Assembly: GCA_028697885.1 (NCBI GenBank)
Contig: JAQVER010000004.1
Span: forward strand, 1-64,000
DNA: 64,000 nt
From: Desulfocapsaceae bacterium
GTDB lineage: Bacteria; Desulfobacterota; Desulfobulbia; Desulfobulbales; Desulfocapsaceae
Direction of reading: 5' to 3'
Part shown: positions 23,290 through 31,494 of the stretch, piece after piece
Layout of the letters: each line of letters opens with the position of its first letter
Numbering within the stretch: position 1 is the first letter of the stretch
Position numbers and translations under genes: made by a program
Notes under the pieces: model-generated
What the model was told of the DNA's origin: nothing
What the model saw: only the letters and a program-made list of their open reading frames with translations
Databases searched by the model: none

Positions 23290-23800
23290 CAAAAGCATTA
23301 AGGGGGCAGCAGTTCAGCAAGAAAGACCGCAATTCTTATATATGATGCAGTAATAGTTAGTTTGTTCTTGCTGTGTGCAAGTGCTTTCCGGGTTACGGAA
23401 GGCAGTCCTGGGCAAGACGTGAAACTACCCCCAGATATTCCCAATAACACCATGAAGGGATGATGAGGACGTGCCGCGTAAGCGGTTTGTCCTCGGACCT
23501 GTTGCACTCATCACCTATAGAGATCAAGACGCGAAAGCCGAATAGCGATGAGAACCCTGAACAATGCTTCAGGTAAGGGCATGCTTTGCCCGTGGAGGAT
23601 TAGCGGACAGATGAAACATGCTGTTGAACGCTCCAAAGCTGCGGCAGGACAAAGAGCTTCCTGCTAGGCGAGTAACTATAGTACGGAAACGTAGAAGCTT
23701 GATCTCGATACAATTCATAGATGATGCAGATGGCCGGGTGCGTCACCTGCATGATAGACAGCACTCCGAGGCATGGGATTAGTCCGTTGCGTAATGAAAC
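23290..23800 (+). ncRNA. Large candidate structured RNA (about 500 bases)
   Basis: No protein frame is plausible here, yet helices are packed along the strand: 23302-23306 with 23428-23432; 23315-23323 with 23365-23373 (9 bp); hairpin 23382-23390 with 23396-23404 (9 bp); 23465-23470 with 23489-23494 enclosing CCGC-GTAA-GCGG at 23474-23485; 23556-23561 with 23568-23573; 23577-23581 with 23587-23591; 23602-23605 with 23629-23632; 23644-23649 with 23659-23664; TACG-GAAA-CGTA at 23682-23693; 23724-23729 with 23747-23752. Several GNRA loops occur on the plus strand only. It resembles the large ornate phage RNAs (GOLLD, ROOL) in style; the class is not identified. Confidence 0.6.
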
Positions 23801-23820
23801 CTTTTCCCGGATTCCTTTAA

Positions 23821-24027
23821 ATGACAACAACAGGTTATAAAATCCCCAACCTGGTAATGACAATCACGACTTATGAGTTAAGTGATAATAACTGGATTGC
23901 CACAGTAACACACACTTTTTTTGGGGATACCGAGACTGAACTCAAAGGTATAATGGAAGCTCATAAAAAAACAGACGTTTTCTTTGCGGCAAGTTTCACG
24001 GGTAATTTTAACGGTATAACTCTCTAG
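23821..24027 (+). CDS. Small conserved element protein, 68 residues
   Basis: Directly follows the large RNA. Reads TTYELSDNNWIATVTHTFFG, DTETELKGIMEAHKKTDVFF and AASFTGNFNGITL, a pattern I associate with small phage proteins of unknown function. No ribosome site is seen, so expression may start inside the RNA region. Confidence 0.5.
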   Translation: MTTTGYKIPNLVMTITTYELSDNNWIATVTHTFFGDTETELKGIMEAHKKTDVFFAASFTGNFNGITL

Positions 24028-24078
24028 AACAGCGAACCACGGATTTTAAAAGTATAAAAAAACAAACAAAACCCGGAA

Positions 24079-24723
24079 TCACCATGTCTGTCCGAAATGC
24101 TGTGCAGCTATAACGACATCTACAATATCGATTATTCCGTCACCGTTAATATCGTAGGCAGCATTCGATTGCATATAATACTGGGCAAGAAGAGTTAAAT
24201 CTGCAATATCTACAATACCATCCATATTTACATCGTATTTTGGGGCAACCACAACCCTTGATGACGACAATGTAAATGGTATATAATTCCCGTTAGGATC
24301 CACAAGTTTAATATTAAGAGGAGTCAGGGTACTATTATGGGTTACTCCAATGGTGGTAATGTTTAAAGTCATCAAAACACCGGGGTTAGATACGCCCGAA
24401 TTAGGTCCGAGAATTACTGCAAAGGTATAACCCGTGGATCCATTTGCAATAGTTCCAGGCATAAAAAACGTCTGTGATCCGTACAGTTTCAAATAATTTC
24501 CTTCGGTTATTCCATTTACTCTTATAATCGTAGGATCCCATGATACATTTGCCTGCCATCCTGAAGCCGAGTTCCCGTTAGGAATTATGTTTATATCCAC
24601 ATTAAAAGTCTGTCCAAGTTTAGCAGTCTGATTTATTATGCTGATATTTGCAGGTGTTGCCAAACCGACAACTGAAAACATCGAAAGCAATACCAAGAAC
24701 ATCAGGAATGGTTTTAATATCAT
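24079..24723 (-). CDS. Secreted cohesin-dockerin protein
   Basis: About 214 residues. The start at 24723 follows GGAGGC. A signal peptide (MILKPFLMFLVLLSMFSVVG) precedes a cohesin-type beta domain (about 25-150: GQTFNVDINIIPNG, WQANVSWDP). Two dockerin EF-like repeats (DVNMDGIVDIADL and DINGDGIIDIVDVV) end the protein. Cohesins and dockerins bind each other; having both suggests self-assembly or attachment to host surface scaffolds. Such proteins are common in Methanosarcinales and relatives. Convergent with the previous gene. Confidence 0.85.
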   Translation of the reverse strand: MILKPFLMFLVLLSMFSVVGLATPANISIINQTAKLGQTFNVDINIIPNGNSASGWQANVSWDPTIIRVNGITEGNYLKLYGSQTFFMPGTIANGSTGYTFAVILGPNSGVSNPGVLMTLNITTIGVTHNSTLTPLNIKLVDPNGNYIPFTLSSSRVVVAPKYDVNMDGIVDIADLTLLAQYYMQSNAAYDINGDGIIDIVDVVIAAQHFGQTW

Positions 24724-24782
24724 ATAATAGCCTCCATACAACTACTTTACTTTTTAAACATATAAAAGGTATGTAATTTGCA

Positions 24783-25385
24783 TCATTTTACACCGATTTG
24801 CACAGCAGCATTTTTCGAGATCAAAGCCCTGGCATTCGCAACAGGGATAGTAGCGATTTCTTCTTTCCTAAGTGTATAGTTCCGCATATCACTACCGACA
24901 AAGGTAGGAATAGTAATCAGCATACGCACCAGCATAAAATCTTTTTTTAAATCAACACAGGGTTCAACCTTCTTAGTCGCCACAGACTCCGGGACAGTAA
25001 CCTTTTTTTCATCGTGAAGTTTTTTACTTCTCCACTCATTCAGTGCACCGAACATCACATCATATAATTTCTTCTCTTCTGGAATCAGGTTCTCAGGCTC
25101 ATGCTGTTCTTTCTGTTTCAGCGATTTCCGGATAGAAGCTTCTTTCACGATTTTCCCCATCCTGATCTCAAGGATTGACTCAAAATTTATTTTCGCTACA
25201 TTAAGGTCGGAAGTCAGGATATTATACTTCACACCATCTTCGTCCGGGTTTGTCCGATCTATATTATTTTTAATTTCTTTAAATAATACATGAGCTTTCT
25301 CGTAAAAATCCTTATCAATGGCAGACAACTTAGCTTTTTGTTCTTCTTTAAGAACATCTTTCAAATTTAGCTGTGTGTCAGGCAT
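24783..25385 (-). CDS. GINS complex subunit (Gins51-like)
   Basis: About 200 residues; ATG at 25385 chosen (TTG at 25388 in frame upstream). The A-domain shows DFYEKAHVLFKEI, an ILEIRMGKIVKEA helix as in Sld5/Psf1-type subunits, and the EEKKLYDVMF helix. The C-terminal B-domain reads LVRMLITIPTFVGSDMRNYT, LRKEEIATIPVANARALISK, the FVG-x-D pattern of archaeal Gins51. GINS joins MCM and GAN/Cdc45 to form the replicative helicase. Together with PCNA and MCM in this window it forms an element-encoded replication set. Confidence 0.75.
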   Translation of the reverse strand: MPDTQLNLKDVLKEEQKAKLSAIDKDFYEKAHVLFKEIKNNIDRTNPDEDGVKYNILTSDLNVAKINFESILEIRMGKIVKEASIRKSLKQKEQHEPENLIPEEKKLYDVMFGALNEWRSKKLHDEKKVTVPESVATKKVEPCVDLKKDFMLVRMLITIPTFVGSDMRNYTLRKEEIATIPVANARALISKNAAVQIGVK

Positions 25386-25463
25386 CAAGTATTATAGATA
25401 GCTTTATGTATATTAAAGCTATTGTTTATAGCTAACAACTATTCAGGAGAAATTAACAGAAGT
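25386..25463. promoter_or_regulatory. Divergent promoter between GINS and RHH gene
   Basis: Overlapping AT boxes (ATGTATATTAAAG, 25405-25418) sit about 25 bases before the GINS start, fitting a leaderless minus transcript. The plus transcript has CAGGAGA before ATG 25464. AGCTAT/ATAGCT repeats lie in between and may be operator sites. Confidence 0.4.
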
Positions 25464-25679
25464 ATGGCCGATGAAGAGGAACAAGTTTACATTGGAGCAC
25501 GTGTACCAAAGCGGATTTCAACGATATTAAAAGAAATCTGCCAGAAAAGAGGCGAGGACGTTGCAGATTTTATAAGAAAAAATCTGTACATACAGCTTGC
25601 AGAAATGGGATATCTGACTGACGAAGATAAAAAAGCCCTGGGGATAAAGGTAGAGAAACTAAAAACAGAGAAGGAGTAA
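25464..25679 (+). CDS. Ribbon-helix-helix protein, 71 residues
   Basis: VYIGARVPKRISTILKEICQ, then KRGEDVADFIRKNLYIQLAE is a typical ribbon-helix-helix DNA-binding unit. The C-terminal 29 residues are identical to those of the next gene because of a DNA duplication. Probably a local repressor. Confidence 0.65.
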   Translation: MADEEEQVYIGARVPKRISTILKEICQKRGEDVADFIRKNLYIQLAEMGYLTDEDKKALGIKVEKLKTEKE

Positions 25680-25984
25680 AGGAGATATGGAACCACAGGA
25701 ATCTGAACAGCGGCAGAGAACACGAAAAGAGATATTGTCTGATGGACGCTCATGCAGGATTAATTTGAGCCACGGCGAAACTCTAATTATAGAAATATTA
25801 CTGGATATAAGGGCACAGAACGAACAGATAATAAAATTATTAGAAAAAGGAGAAAATCCCAACATACAGCTTGCAGAAATGGGATATCTGACTGACGAAG
25901 ATAAAAAAGCCCTGGGGATAAAAGTAGAGAAACTAAAAACAGAGAAGGAGTAAAGGAGATATGGAACCACAGGAATCTGAACAG
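25588..25984 (+). repeat. 123-bp direct repeat, 274-bp period
   Basis: 25588-25710 and 25862-25984 are identical except one base. The repeat contains the 3' end of one gene, the ribosome site AAGGAGAT and the first eight codons (MEPQESEQ) of the next. Confidence 0.92.
25687..25953 (+). CDS. Chimeric small protein made by duplication
   Basis: 88 residues. The first eight residues equal those of the 25961 gene and the last 29 equal those of the 25464 gene; the middle (ILSDGRSCRINLSHGETLII, EILLDIRAQNEQIIKLLEKG) is unique and coiled-coil-like. Sequence identity at both ends shows a recent tandem duplication with an inserted middle. Confidence 0.55.
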   Translation: MEPQESEQRQRTRKEILSDGRSCRINLSHGETLIIEILLDIRAQNEQIIKLLEKGENPNIQLAEMGYLTDEDKKALGIKVEKLKTEKE

Positions 25985-26191
25985 AAGGTTATAGACGCTA
26001 TGAAAGCTCTGGAAATAGCATCTGATCATCTTGCCAAACAAAATATTTTGGTATTTAAGAACGAAGCACAACGTATATCAAGGGGAACATTTGGCTGGCT
26101 GGTAGATTTAAAAGGATTTACTGGATTTGTGTTTGTAAAATATGATGGTATAGTCGTATCAGTAGTTAATCTAGAAAAAGGGGGTAAGTGA
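25961..26191 (+). CDS. Unknown protein, 76 residues
   Basis: Helical start (IDAMKALEIASDHLAKQNIL) followed by a beta hairpin domain (GTFGWLVDLKGFTGFVFVKY, then VVSVVNL). AAGGAGAT ribosome site. Overlaps the next gene by ATGA. No family recognised. Confidence 0.5.
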   Translation: MEPQESEQKVIDAMKALEIASDHLAKQNILVFKNEAQRISRGTFGWLVDLKGFTGFVFVKYDGIVVSVVNLEKGGK

Positions 26192-26838
26192 TGGAACCTG
26201 ATATATCAGAATTTAAGGACTTCAAACTTGTTCGAGCTATGTATGTGAGTCCCGAGATAATTGATCAATATTTTGGAGTTCTTGCAGGCTCGCCCGCCAT
26301 GAAATCATATGTTACTGCAATAGACCCTGCTACGATACTCCCGATAGAATCCTACACCTTCCGCGATCCTAAATCTTCGGTGTATTGGTTCAACATAACT
26401 TTCGTTGAAGGCAGAATTATCATCACTGGCGACTGTGGTGACAATGTGTTCGTAGTTGGCGGCACTAACGAGGATCTAAAGAACTGGCTCATTGACCTGG
26501 ATATGGATTACGCTCTTGGCAAGAGCAAGCAGGGCAGGGAATACTACGACCGGGAATATGCTGAGAGATATATAAAAGAACGGTTAACAGATGATGGCGA
26601 GCGCACTGAGGATGAAGCGAAAGCCATCATGGAGCAGTTAGATTTTGAGAATCATATTTTATTACAGAACTCAATGCGTGCTACAAACGAACTTCTGAAG
26701 ATATTCCCTGATTACTGGGAGTTGAGGTTATGGCGCTGGAATAATTATCAGAAAATGCAATACAAGCAGCTTGTGTTTGCCGGGAAGTTTCTGAGATATA
26801 GAAAAACCACAAGTGCCACTGGAATAGGAGGAAAATAA
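26191..26838 (+). CDS. Unknown protein, about 215 residues
   Basis: N-terminal alpha/beta half (SSVYWFNITFVEGRIIITGD, CGDNVFVVGGTNED), then a helical acidic half (GREYYDREYAERYIKERLTD) and a Trp-rich helix (WELRLWRWNNYQKM). It looks like a phage-type single-domain protein; no function recognised. Confidence 0.5.
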   Translation: MEPDISEFKDFKLVRAMYVSPEIIDQYFGVLAGSPAMKSYVTAIDPATILPIESYTFRDPKSSVYWFNITFVEGRIIITGDCGDNVFVVGGTNEDLKNWLIDLDMDYALGKSKQGREYYDREYAERYIKERLTDDGERTEDEAKAIMEQLDFENHILLQNSMRATNELLKIFPDYWELRLWRWNNYQKMQYKQLVFAGKFLRYRKTTSATGIGGK

Positions 26839-26841
26839 ACT

Positions 26842-27414
26842 ATGAGCAAATCAAAAATCTTTAGGTGCGGTACATGTGGTACAACAGTTTCAGTCAGTGA
26901 AGAAGCCATTAAAATGATTACCACTGGAATTGAATTCATCCTTAAGACTCCAGACATCAATGATAGACATAAAATTGCATATCTATCAGATCATGAAGTT
27001 GGCACTAATTTTGGAAGAGTAATCTTACCTGAAACAGAGATAATAGAAGTTATATTAAATCAAATATTGATCTGTGGTGCAGATAGGAATTGGGAAGAAG
27101 TACCACAGGTGCCAAAAGAAGAAAAAACTTTGTGCAAGCGTGATGTTATTATTGGTCACACCAAAAAAGAATGGAAAGCTGCAAAAGAAATCAAACCACA
27201 TACTGGTGAGGCACTCTGTAAGTGCGGGCACATTATCAGCGTAGTAGGTACTAAGTGGCAACATATTGATGAAATAGACGAGGACGACAAGCGTGCAGAA
27301 TTTTTTGGGCGTCAGATAAACACATGTATGGGTTACGGAAAATTCCGTAAATATCGGGAAACATGCTATCACTGTGCCTGTATCGATCCGTTACCTGCGG
27401 AGGAAAAACCATGA
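26842..27414 (+). CDS. Cys-rich zinc-binding protein, 190 residues
   Basis: Pairs FRCGTCG (residues about 7-11), GADRN region, CKCGH (about 126-130) and ETCYHCAC (about 174-180) suggest two zinc sites. Between them are helical and charged segments. Overlaps the next gene (ATGA). Unknown function. Confidence 0.5.
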   Translation: MSKSKIFRCGTCGTTVSVSEEAIKMITTGIEFILKTPDINDRHKIAYLSDHEVGTNFGRVILPETEIIEVILNQILICGADRNWEEVPQVPKEEKTLCKRDVIIGHTKKEWKAAKEIKPHTGEALCKCGHIISVVGTKWQHIDEIDEDDKRAEFFGRQINTCMGYGKFRKYRETCYHCACIDPLPAEEKP

Positions 27415-27698
27415 ACTTCTATGGAAAGCGAAAACTAACAACAATTCTCACACTATATATAATATCTGAACAACAACCAAGTAGGCTCGCCAAACCTGTT
27501 AATGAAAACAGGACGTATTCGACTGGCACTACAATCGAATGTACGGGTGGTAGCGATATCTCGTATTATATTCACATAAACAATAGTGACACACTCATTG
27601 AAATCCCCATGAAAGATGGAGAGAGTATCATGGCGAACAGTGAGTTTTTACCGCAATATCCTGGACAGGAAGAAAGAAAATATGGAGAAAAACCATGA
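27411..27698 (+). CDS. Unknown protein, 95 residues
   Basis: Start MNFYGKRKLTTILTLYIISE with ATGA coupling to the preceding gene. Beta-type second half (GTTIECTGGSDISYYIHINN, SDTLIEIPMKDGES). Overlaps the PCNA start (ATGA). Confidence 0.45.
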   Translation: MNFYGKRKLTTILTLYIISEQQPSRLAKPVNENRTYSTGTTIECTGGSDISYYIHINNSDTLIEIPMKDGESIMANSEFLPQYPGQEERKYGEKP

Positions 27699-28564
27699 TC
27701 CAAATGAGTTTGCACCCGCAGATTACCCGGCAGTTCATACATATAATAGGTAAGATAGTAGAAGAGTTCAGGCTGCATATTACCAAAGACGGCTGGAAAG
27801 TAATTTCTATAGATCCCGCGACTGTTGCGGAAGTAGAAATTAACCTGCCTAAAGAAAACTTTTTAAGTTATATGTTTAAGGAGTCTGACTTATGGACTTC
27901 AAACATTGACGATCATCCCACAGGAGTTCAGATTGATGAGATTGCTGTGGGAATAGAGATAGATAAGGTGAAGGATTTTTTAGATGCAGGATCAGAGCGG
28001 GTACTGGATATGGAACTTAATGAACCGATAGAATTTGCATTTATCCAGGCTGCTGAGAAATACCAGGATACACAGAGCATCCCAAGGTACGAACTTATAA
28101 TGAAGCAGGGCATGTTCTCAAAGAAAATACTGCTGATGCACGAATCAGAGGTCAGGAAGTATCCCAAGATCTATAAGTTGAAATTAGATTATAAAATACA
28201 ACTAGGAACCCTGGAACTTTTGCGTGTGATAAACAAACCCGGTAACGTAGATTATATCAGGTTAGGATATGACCGCGATACAGGCGGGATGAAATTCCTG
28301 GCAACGGTTGAAGACGGCAATGATCTCTTCACAGTTGAAAAACTTATTGAAATTGGAGACTTCCATGGATTAAGAGAACTCAATACAAACGGCAGAGCCA
28401 GCAGCCTTTACTCGATGGATTATTTACAGAGTATTGTATCGGTAATACCATCAGACTATGTGTGGTTACATATCAGGCAGGATTATCCATTGATAATTGA
28501 GTTTACACTGGGAACAACAGGGCAGTGCAAATACATACAGGCACCGCGAGTAGAAACGGGGTAA
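27695..28564 (+). CDS. pcn: PCNA-like sliding clamp
   Basis: 289 residues. The N-terminal domain reads FRLHITKDGWKVISIDPATV, AEVEINLPKENFLSY, as in archaeal PCNA, and the C-terminal domain has SLYSMDYLQSIVSVIPSDYV, then a D-x-PL-x-x-EF strand and the closing IQAPRVE (compare LAPRIE). Longer than the usual 245-250 residues, with extra sequence around residues 115-170. Clamps ring DNA and hold polymerase, ligase and nucleases. It is followed by a membrane protein gene and MCM, so it belongs to the element's replication block. Confidence 0.8.
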   Translation: MIQMSLHPQITRQFIHIIGKIVEEFRLHITKDGWKVISIDPATVAEVEINLPKENFLSYMFKESDLWTSNIDDHPTGVQIDEIAVGIEIDKVKDFLDAGSERVLDMELNEPIEFAFIQAAEKYQDTQSIPRYELIMKQGMFSKKILLMHESEVRKYPKIYKLKLDYKIQLGTLELLRVINKPGNVDYIRLGYDRDTGGMKFLATVEDGNDLFTVEKLIEIGDFHGLRELNTNGRASSLYSMDYLQSIVSVIPSDYVWLHIRQDYPLIIEFTLGTTGQCKYIQAPRVETG

Positions 28565-28567
28565 AAT

Positions 28568-28954
28568 ATGAGTAAAAGGACAAATTATAATATAGGCACT
28601 GCCATGGTTATTATTGGGGGACTATTATATGCAAGTATGTATAAATATTTATATAATACAGGTTATTTATTTTTATTATGGTTAAGTTGTATAACCATTA
28701 TTGGCGGTGGTCTGCTGCTGATATATATCACACGTGACTTGCATAAAGCATCCGAGAATATACAGCGAATAGAACAATCAATAAAGTCGCCCGACCCAGC
28801 GCAGCGAATTGTCATAACTATTACTGTAAATGACTTAAATATCGAAATAATAAACATGACTTTACAGGAGACGATCTCGGCACTGGAGATCAGCAAGATC
28901 CAATTAATACATCAATATACCGTGAAACCGATTGAGATAGTCAAGAACAAATAA
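28568..28954 (+). CDS. Small membrane protein, two helices
   Basis: 128 residues. Hydrophobic helices at about 9-27 and 32-54, then a cytosolic-type domain (RIVITITVNDLNIEIINMTL, QETISALEISKIQLIHQY). Lies between PCNA and MCM. No family recognised; it might tether replication or a regulator at the membrane, which is only a guess. Confidence 0.5.
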   Translation: MSKRTNYNIGTAMVIIGGLLYASMYKYLYNTGYLFLLWLSCITIIGGGLLLIYITRDLHKASENIQRIEQSIKSPDPAQRIVITITVNDLNIEIINMTLQETISALEISKIQLIHQYTVKPIEIVKNK

Positions 28955-28959
28955 GGGAT

Positions 28960-31050
28960 ATGCCATACTCAAAAGAACTCTGGACGGAATTTTATGGAAG
29001 ATATATGCATGATGAGATCTTAGAGTTGGCAAACAATTTCCCTGACAGAAAAGCACTCACAATACCATACACACTCCTTCAGGATTCATGGATAAACCTA
29101 ACGAATGGTTATGATTCTATTAATTATTTTTTCAATCACCCCGATATTGTAATAATTGATGCAAAAAGAGCACTGCATAGTTATATTATAGGAATAGAAC
29201 CCCCGAAAGACTGGGATACGGCAGAGGTAAAAATAATCGGGTACCCTTTAACAACTATCCGGGATTTAAGGCATAATCATATTGAAAAGTTCGTTTCAGT
29301 GACCGGAACGATAATGCGTAAGACAGAGGTACGGTTTAGGATAGTAACTGCTGCTTTTGAATGTAAGAGATGTGGTCACATAACAAACTTAATACAGGTA
29401 GACGGCAGGTTCGCCAAACCGTTCGAGTGCGAGAATGATATATGCGGGCGTAAAGGACCATTCAAATTGGTTAAAGATCAATGTGTGTGGGCGGATACAC
29501 GAAAAATAAGGATACAGGAAACATTTGATCAGATCATAAACGGAGAGCAAAGCCTGTCAGCCCTGGATGTCGTTCAGGTATGGGATGTAGAATGTCCGCC
29601 GCTCGGCAGCATCGTTACAGCAAGCGGGATTTTGCGTGGGATACAGGTCACAAAAGACGGTGAAGAAACAAGTGATTTTTATCCCATACTTGATGTAAAT
29701 AATATTGAGGTACACGATAAGGAAAAAACCATTGACCTGAGGCCGGAAGAGATAACTGAAATAGAAAAAATGGCGAAGGATGAGCACATAATAGACCGGC
29801 TCGTTGCGTCAATAGTACCCAGTGTACGAGGACATTTAATAATAAAAGAAGGCTGTCTGTGCAGCATAGTAAGTCCAAATAACTATCTTCTCCCTGACGG
29901 GAGGAAACTCAGGGGATATTGTCATATCATGCTCTGCGGGGATCCCAGCGTTGCAAAAAGTGTTATGATGCAGGGGATGTTAGGTTTAGTTCCGCGTGCC
30001 CAGTATGCAGCAGGCAAGGCAGCATCTACTAAAGGTCTAACCGTATCAGTGACAAAGGATAAAGGGGGCTGGGGTGATGGTGCATGGGTAGCGGAAGCCG
30101 GAATGCTGGTGCTTGCGGATTTGGCACTTGCTTTCGTGGACGAACTTGATAAGTTTGAGAAAGAAGAACAGCGGGATCTCAACACAGTTCTTGAACACGC
30201 AATAGTCCCGGTCCACAAAGCGGGAATACACAGGAATTATAACGCCAGGTGCCCGGTAATAGCCGGACTGAACCCAAAATTCGGGCGGTTTGATATGTAT
30301 TCTCCTTTAGCAAAACAGGTAAACGTACCCCCGGATACCCTGTCAAGATTTGACCTCATATTCATGATGTTAGATGTGCCAAGTGACCAGGACAAAAAAA
30401 CCACCAGGCATATAACTACGTTATGGAGAAAAACCACAGAGGTACACCAGAGGGATTTTAAGGATATTGAGGAAATATCCGTGGTATGGGGGCAGGATGC
30501 ATATACACCTGAAATACCCATCGATACACTCAGGAAATGGATCGCATACGCAAAGAAAATCAGAGTAAGGATTACTAAAGAATGCGAAGATTCCATTTAT
30601 GATTTTTTCATTGCCATAAGGCTGGCACAAATAAACGATCGCGAGGCGGGAATACCTGTTGTGTGGAGGACGCTTGACGGGATGATGAGGCTTTTAATAT
30701 GTGAGACGAGGCTCAGGCTCGGAAGGATAACGGAAATGCGGGATGTAGAGAGAGTAAAAACTCTTGTGCAGGAATCTTTCAAAGTAATGATAGATCCTGA
30801 CACAGGCAAGATGGATAGTGATATCATAAACGTAGGTATGGGAAAGAGCCAGAGGGACAGGATAAAAATTATCAGGTCGATCATCTGGGAAATGCAGGAT
30901 GAAAGTAACGGTGCAGTATCGCTTGATGATATTATAGCGAAAGCGGAAGATAGCGGGCTAAAGAAGGAATTTGTCGAGGATATGCTTAAAAAATTAAAAT
31001 CGGCAGGTGAAATAATTGAACCGAGTAATAACAGGTTTAGAGTCATTTAA
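28960..31050 (+). CDS. mcm: MCM replicative helicase
   Basis: 696 residues, full length. N-terminal OB/zinc part with Cys135, 138, 157 and 162 (CKRC ... CENDIC). AAA+ module: Walker A GDPSVAKS at 327-334, Walker B FVDELD at 392-397, sensor 1 AGLNP, arginine finger in LSRFD (Arg463), and a C-terminal winged-helix (EFVEDMLKKLKSAGEIIE). Hexameric 3'-5' helicase unwinding DNA at the fork. Many archaeal viruses and plasmids carry their own MCM. Probably works with the GINS and PCNA encoded nearby. Confidence 0.95.
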   Translation: MPYSKELWTEFYGRYMHDEILELANNFPDRKALTIPYTLLQDSWINLTNGYDSINYFFNHPDIVIIDAKRALHSYIIGIEPPKDWDTAEVKIIGYPLTTIRDLRHNHIEKFVSVTGTIMRKTEVRFRIVTAAFECKRCGHITNLIQVDGRFAKPFECENDICGRKGPFKLVKDQCVWADTRKIRIQETFDQIINGEQSLSALDVVQVWDVECPPLGSIVTASGILRGIQVTKDGEETSDFYPILDVNNIEVHDKEKTIDLRPEEITEIEKMAKDEHIIDRLVASIVPSVRGHLIIKEGCLCSIVSPNNYLLPDGRKLRGYCHIMLCGDPSVAKSVMMQGMLGLVPRAQYAAGKAASTKGLTVSVTKDKGGWGDGAWVAEAGMLVLADLALAFVDELDKFEKEEQRDLNTVLEHAIVPVHKAGIHRNYNARCPVIAGLNPKFGRFDMYSPLAKQVNVPPDTLSRFDLIFMMLDVPSDQDKKTTRHITTLWRKTTEVHQRDFKDIEEISVVWGQDAYTPEIPIDTLRKWIAYAKKIRVRITKECEDSIYDFFIAIRLAQINDREAGIPVVWRTLDGMMRLLICETRLRLGRITEMRDVERVKTLVQESFKVMIDPDTGKMDSDIINVGMGKSQRDRIKIIRSIIWEMQDESNGAVSLDDIIAKAEDSGLKKEFVEDMLKKLKSAGEIIEPSNNRFRVI

Positions 31051-31273
31051 AACATGGTTAGGAAAGTTATTGTGCAAAATAGGAATCCACAGTTGGACTA
31101 AAAACCATTGTGGTATTAGATTATGTAAAAGATGCCCGAAAATCGACAGGTATTATGGAGTAACTGGATTCTTGCGGTATATGAGTGATACAACAGATCA
31201 ATGTTTCCAAGATTATGAAAATGATGAGCAGTTACGCAGTCGTTGGGAAAGTTGGGATAAAGAGGTAGATTAA
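31016..31273 (+). CDS. Small zinc-binding protein (DUF1660-like)
   Basis: Frame starts at TTG 31016 overlapping MCM, but the conserved part LLCKIGIHSW ... CGIRLCKRCPK begins near residue 18, so the start is unsure. C-x-x-G-x-H-x-W plus CxxC resembles the DUF1660 small phage proteins. Function unknown. Confidence 0.5.
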   Translation: MNRVITGLESFKTWLGKLLCKIGIHSWTKNHCGIRLCKRCPKIDRYYGVTGFLRYMSDTTDQCFQDYENDEQLRSRWESWDKEVD

Positions 31274-31275
31274 GC

Positions 31276-31494
31276 ATGATACTTTGCAGGAAAGATGGCC
31301 GGGTGTGTGATTTCAGAAATGCGTACAAGCAGGTAAGGGGTACACATCTTATGATTGATATTTCAATATGCCGGTATAAAAAAGGTTCACCTTATCCCTC
31401 TCATATAGACCATTGTGTTGAACAAACCATGGGAAAGATTGAACAAAACAAGATATTATTGAACAAAAGGAGATGGAATGATGGTAAAGGATGA
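31276..31494 (+). CDS. Unknown protein, 72 residues
   Basis: Reads MILCRKDGRVCDFRNAYKQV, ISICRYKKGSPYPSHIDHC. Cys and His are spaced as possible zinc ligands. Overlaps the next gene by 17 bases. Confidence 0.4.
   Translation: MILCRKDGRVCDFRNAYKQVRGTHLMIDISICRYKKGSPYPSHIDHCVEQTMGKIEQNKILLNKRRWNDGKG

Noticed and set aside
23290-23800. Group I or II intron, or RNase P RNA
   Set aside because: No recognisable domain V, P7/P3 core, or RNase P CR-I/CR-V boxes; reported as unknown class.
29557-30231. Minus-strand frames inside MCM
   Set aside because: Shadow frames opposite the AAA+ module.
30597-31046. 149-residue minus-strand frame
   Set aside because: Fully antisense to MCM; no start signals.
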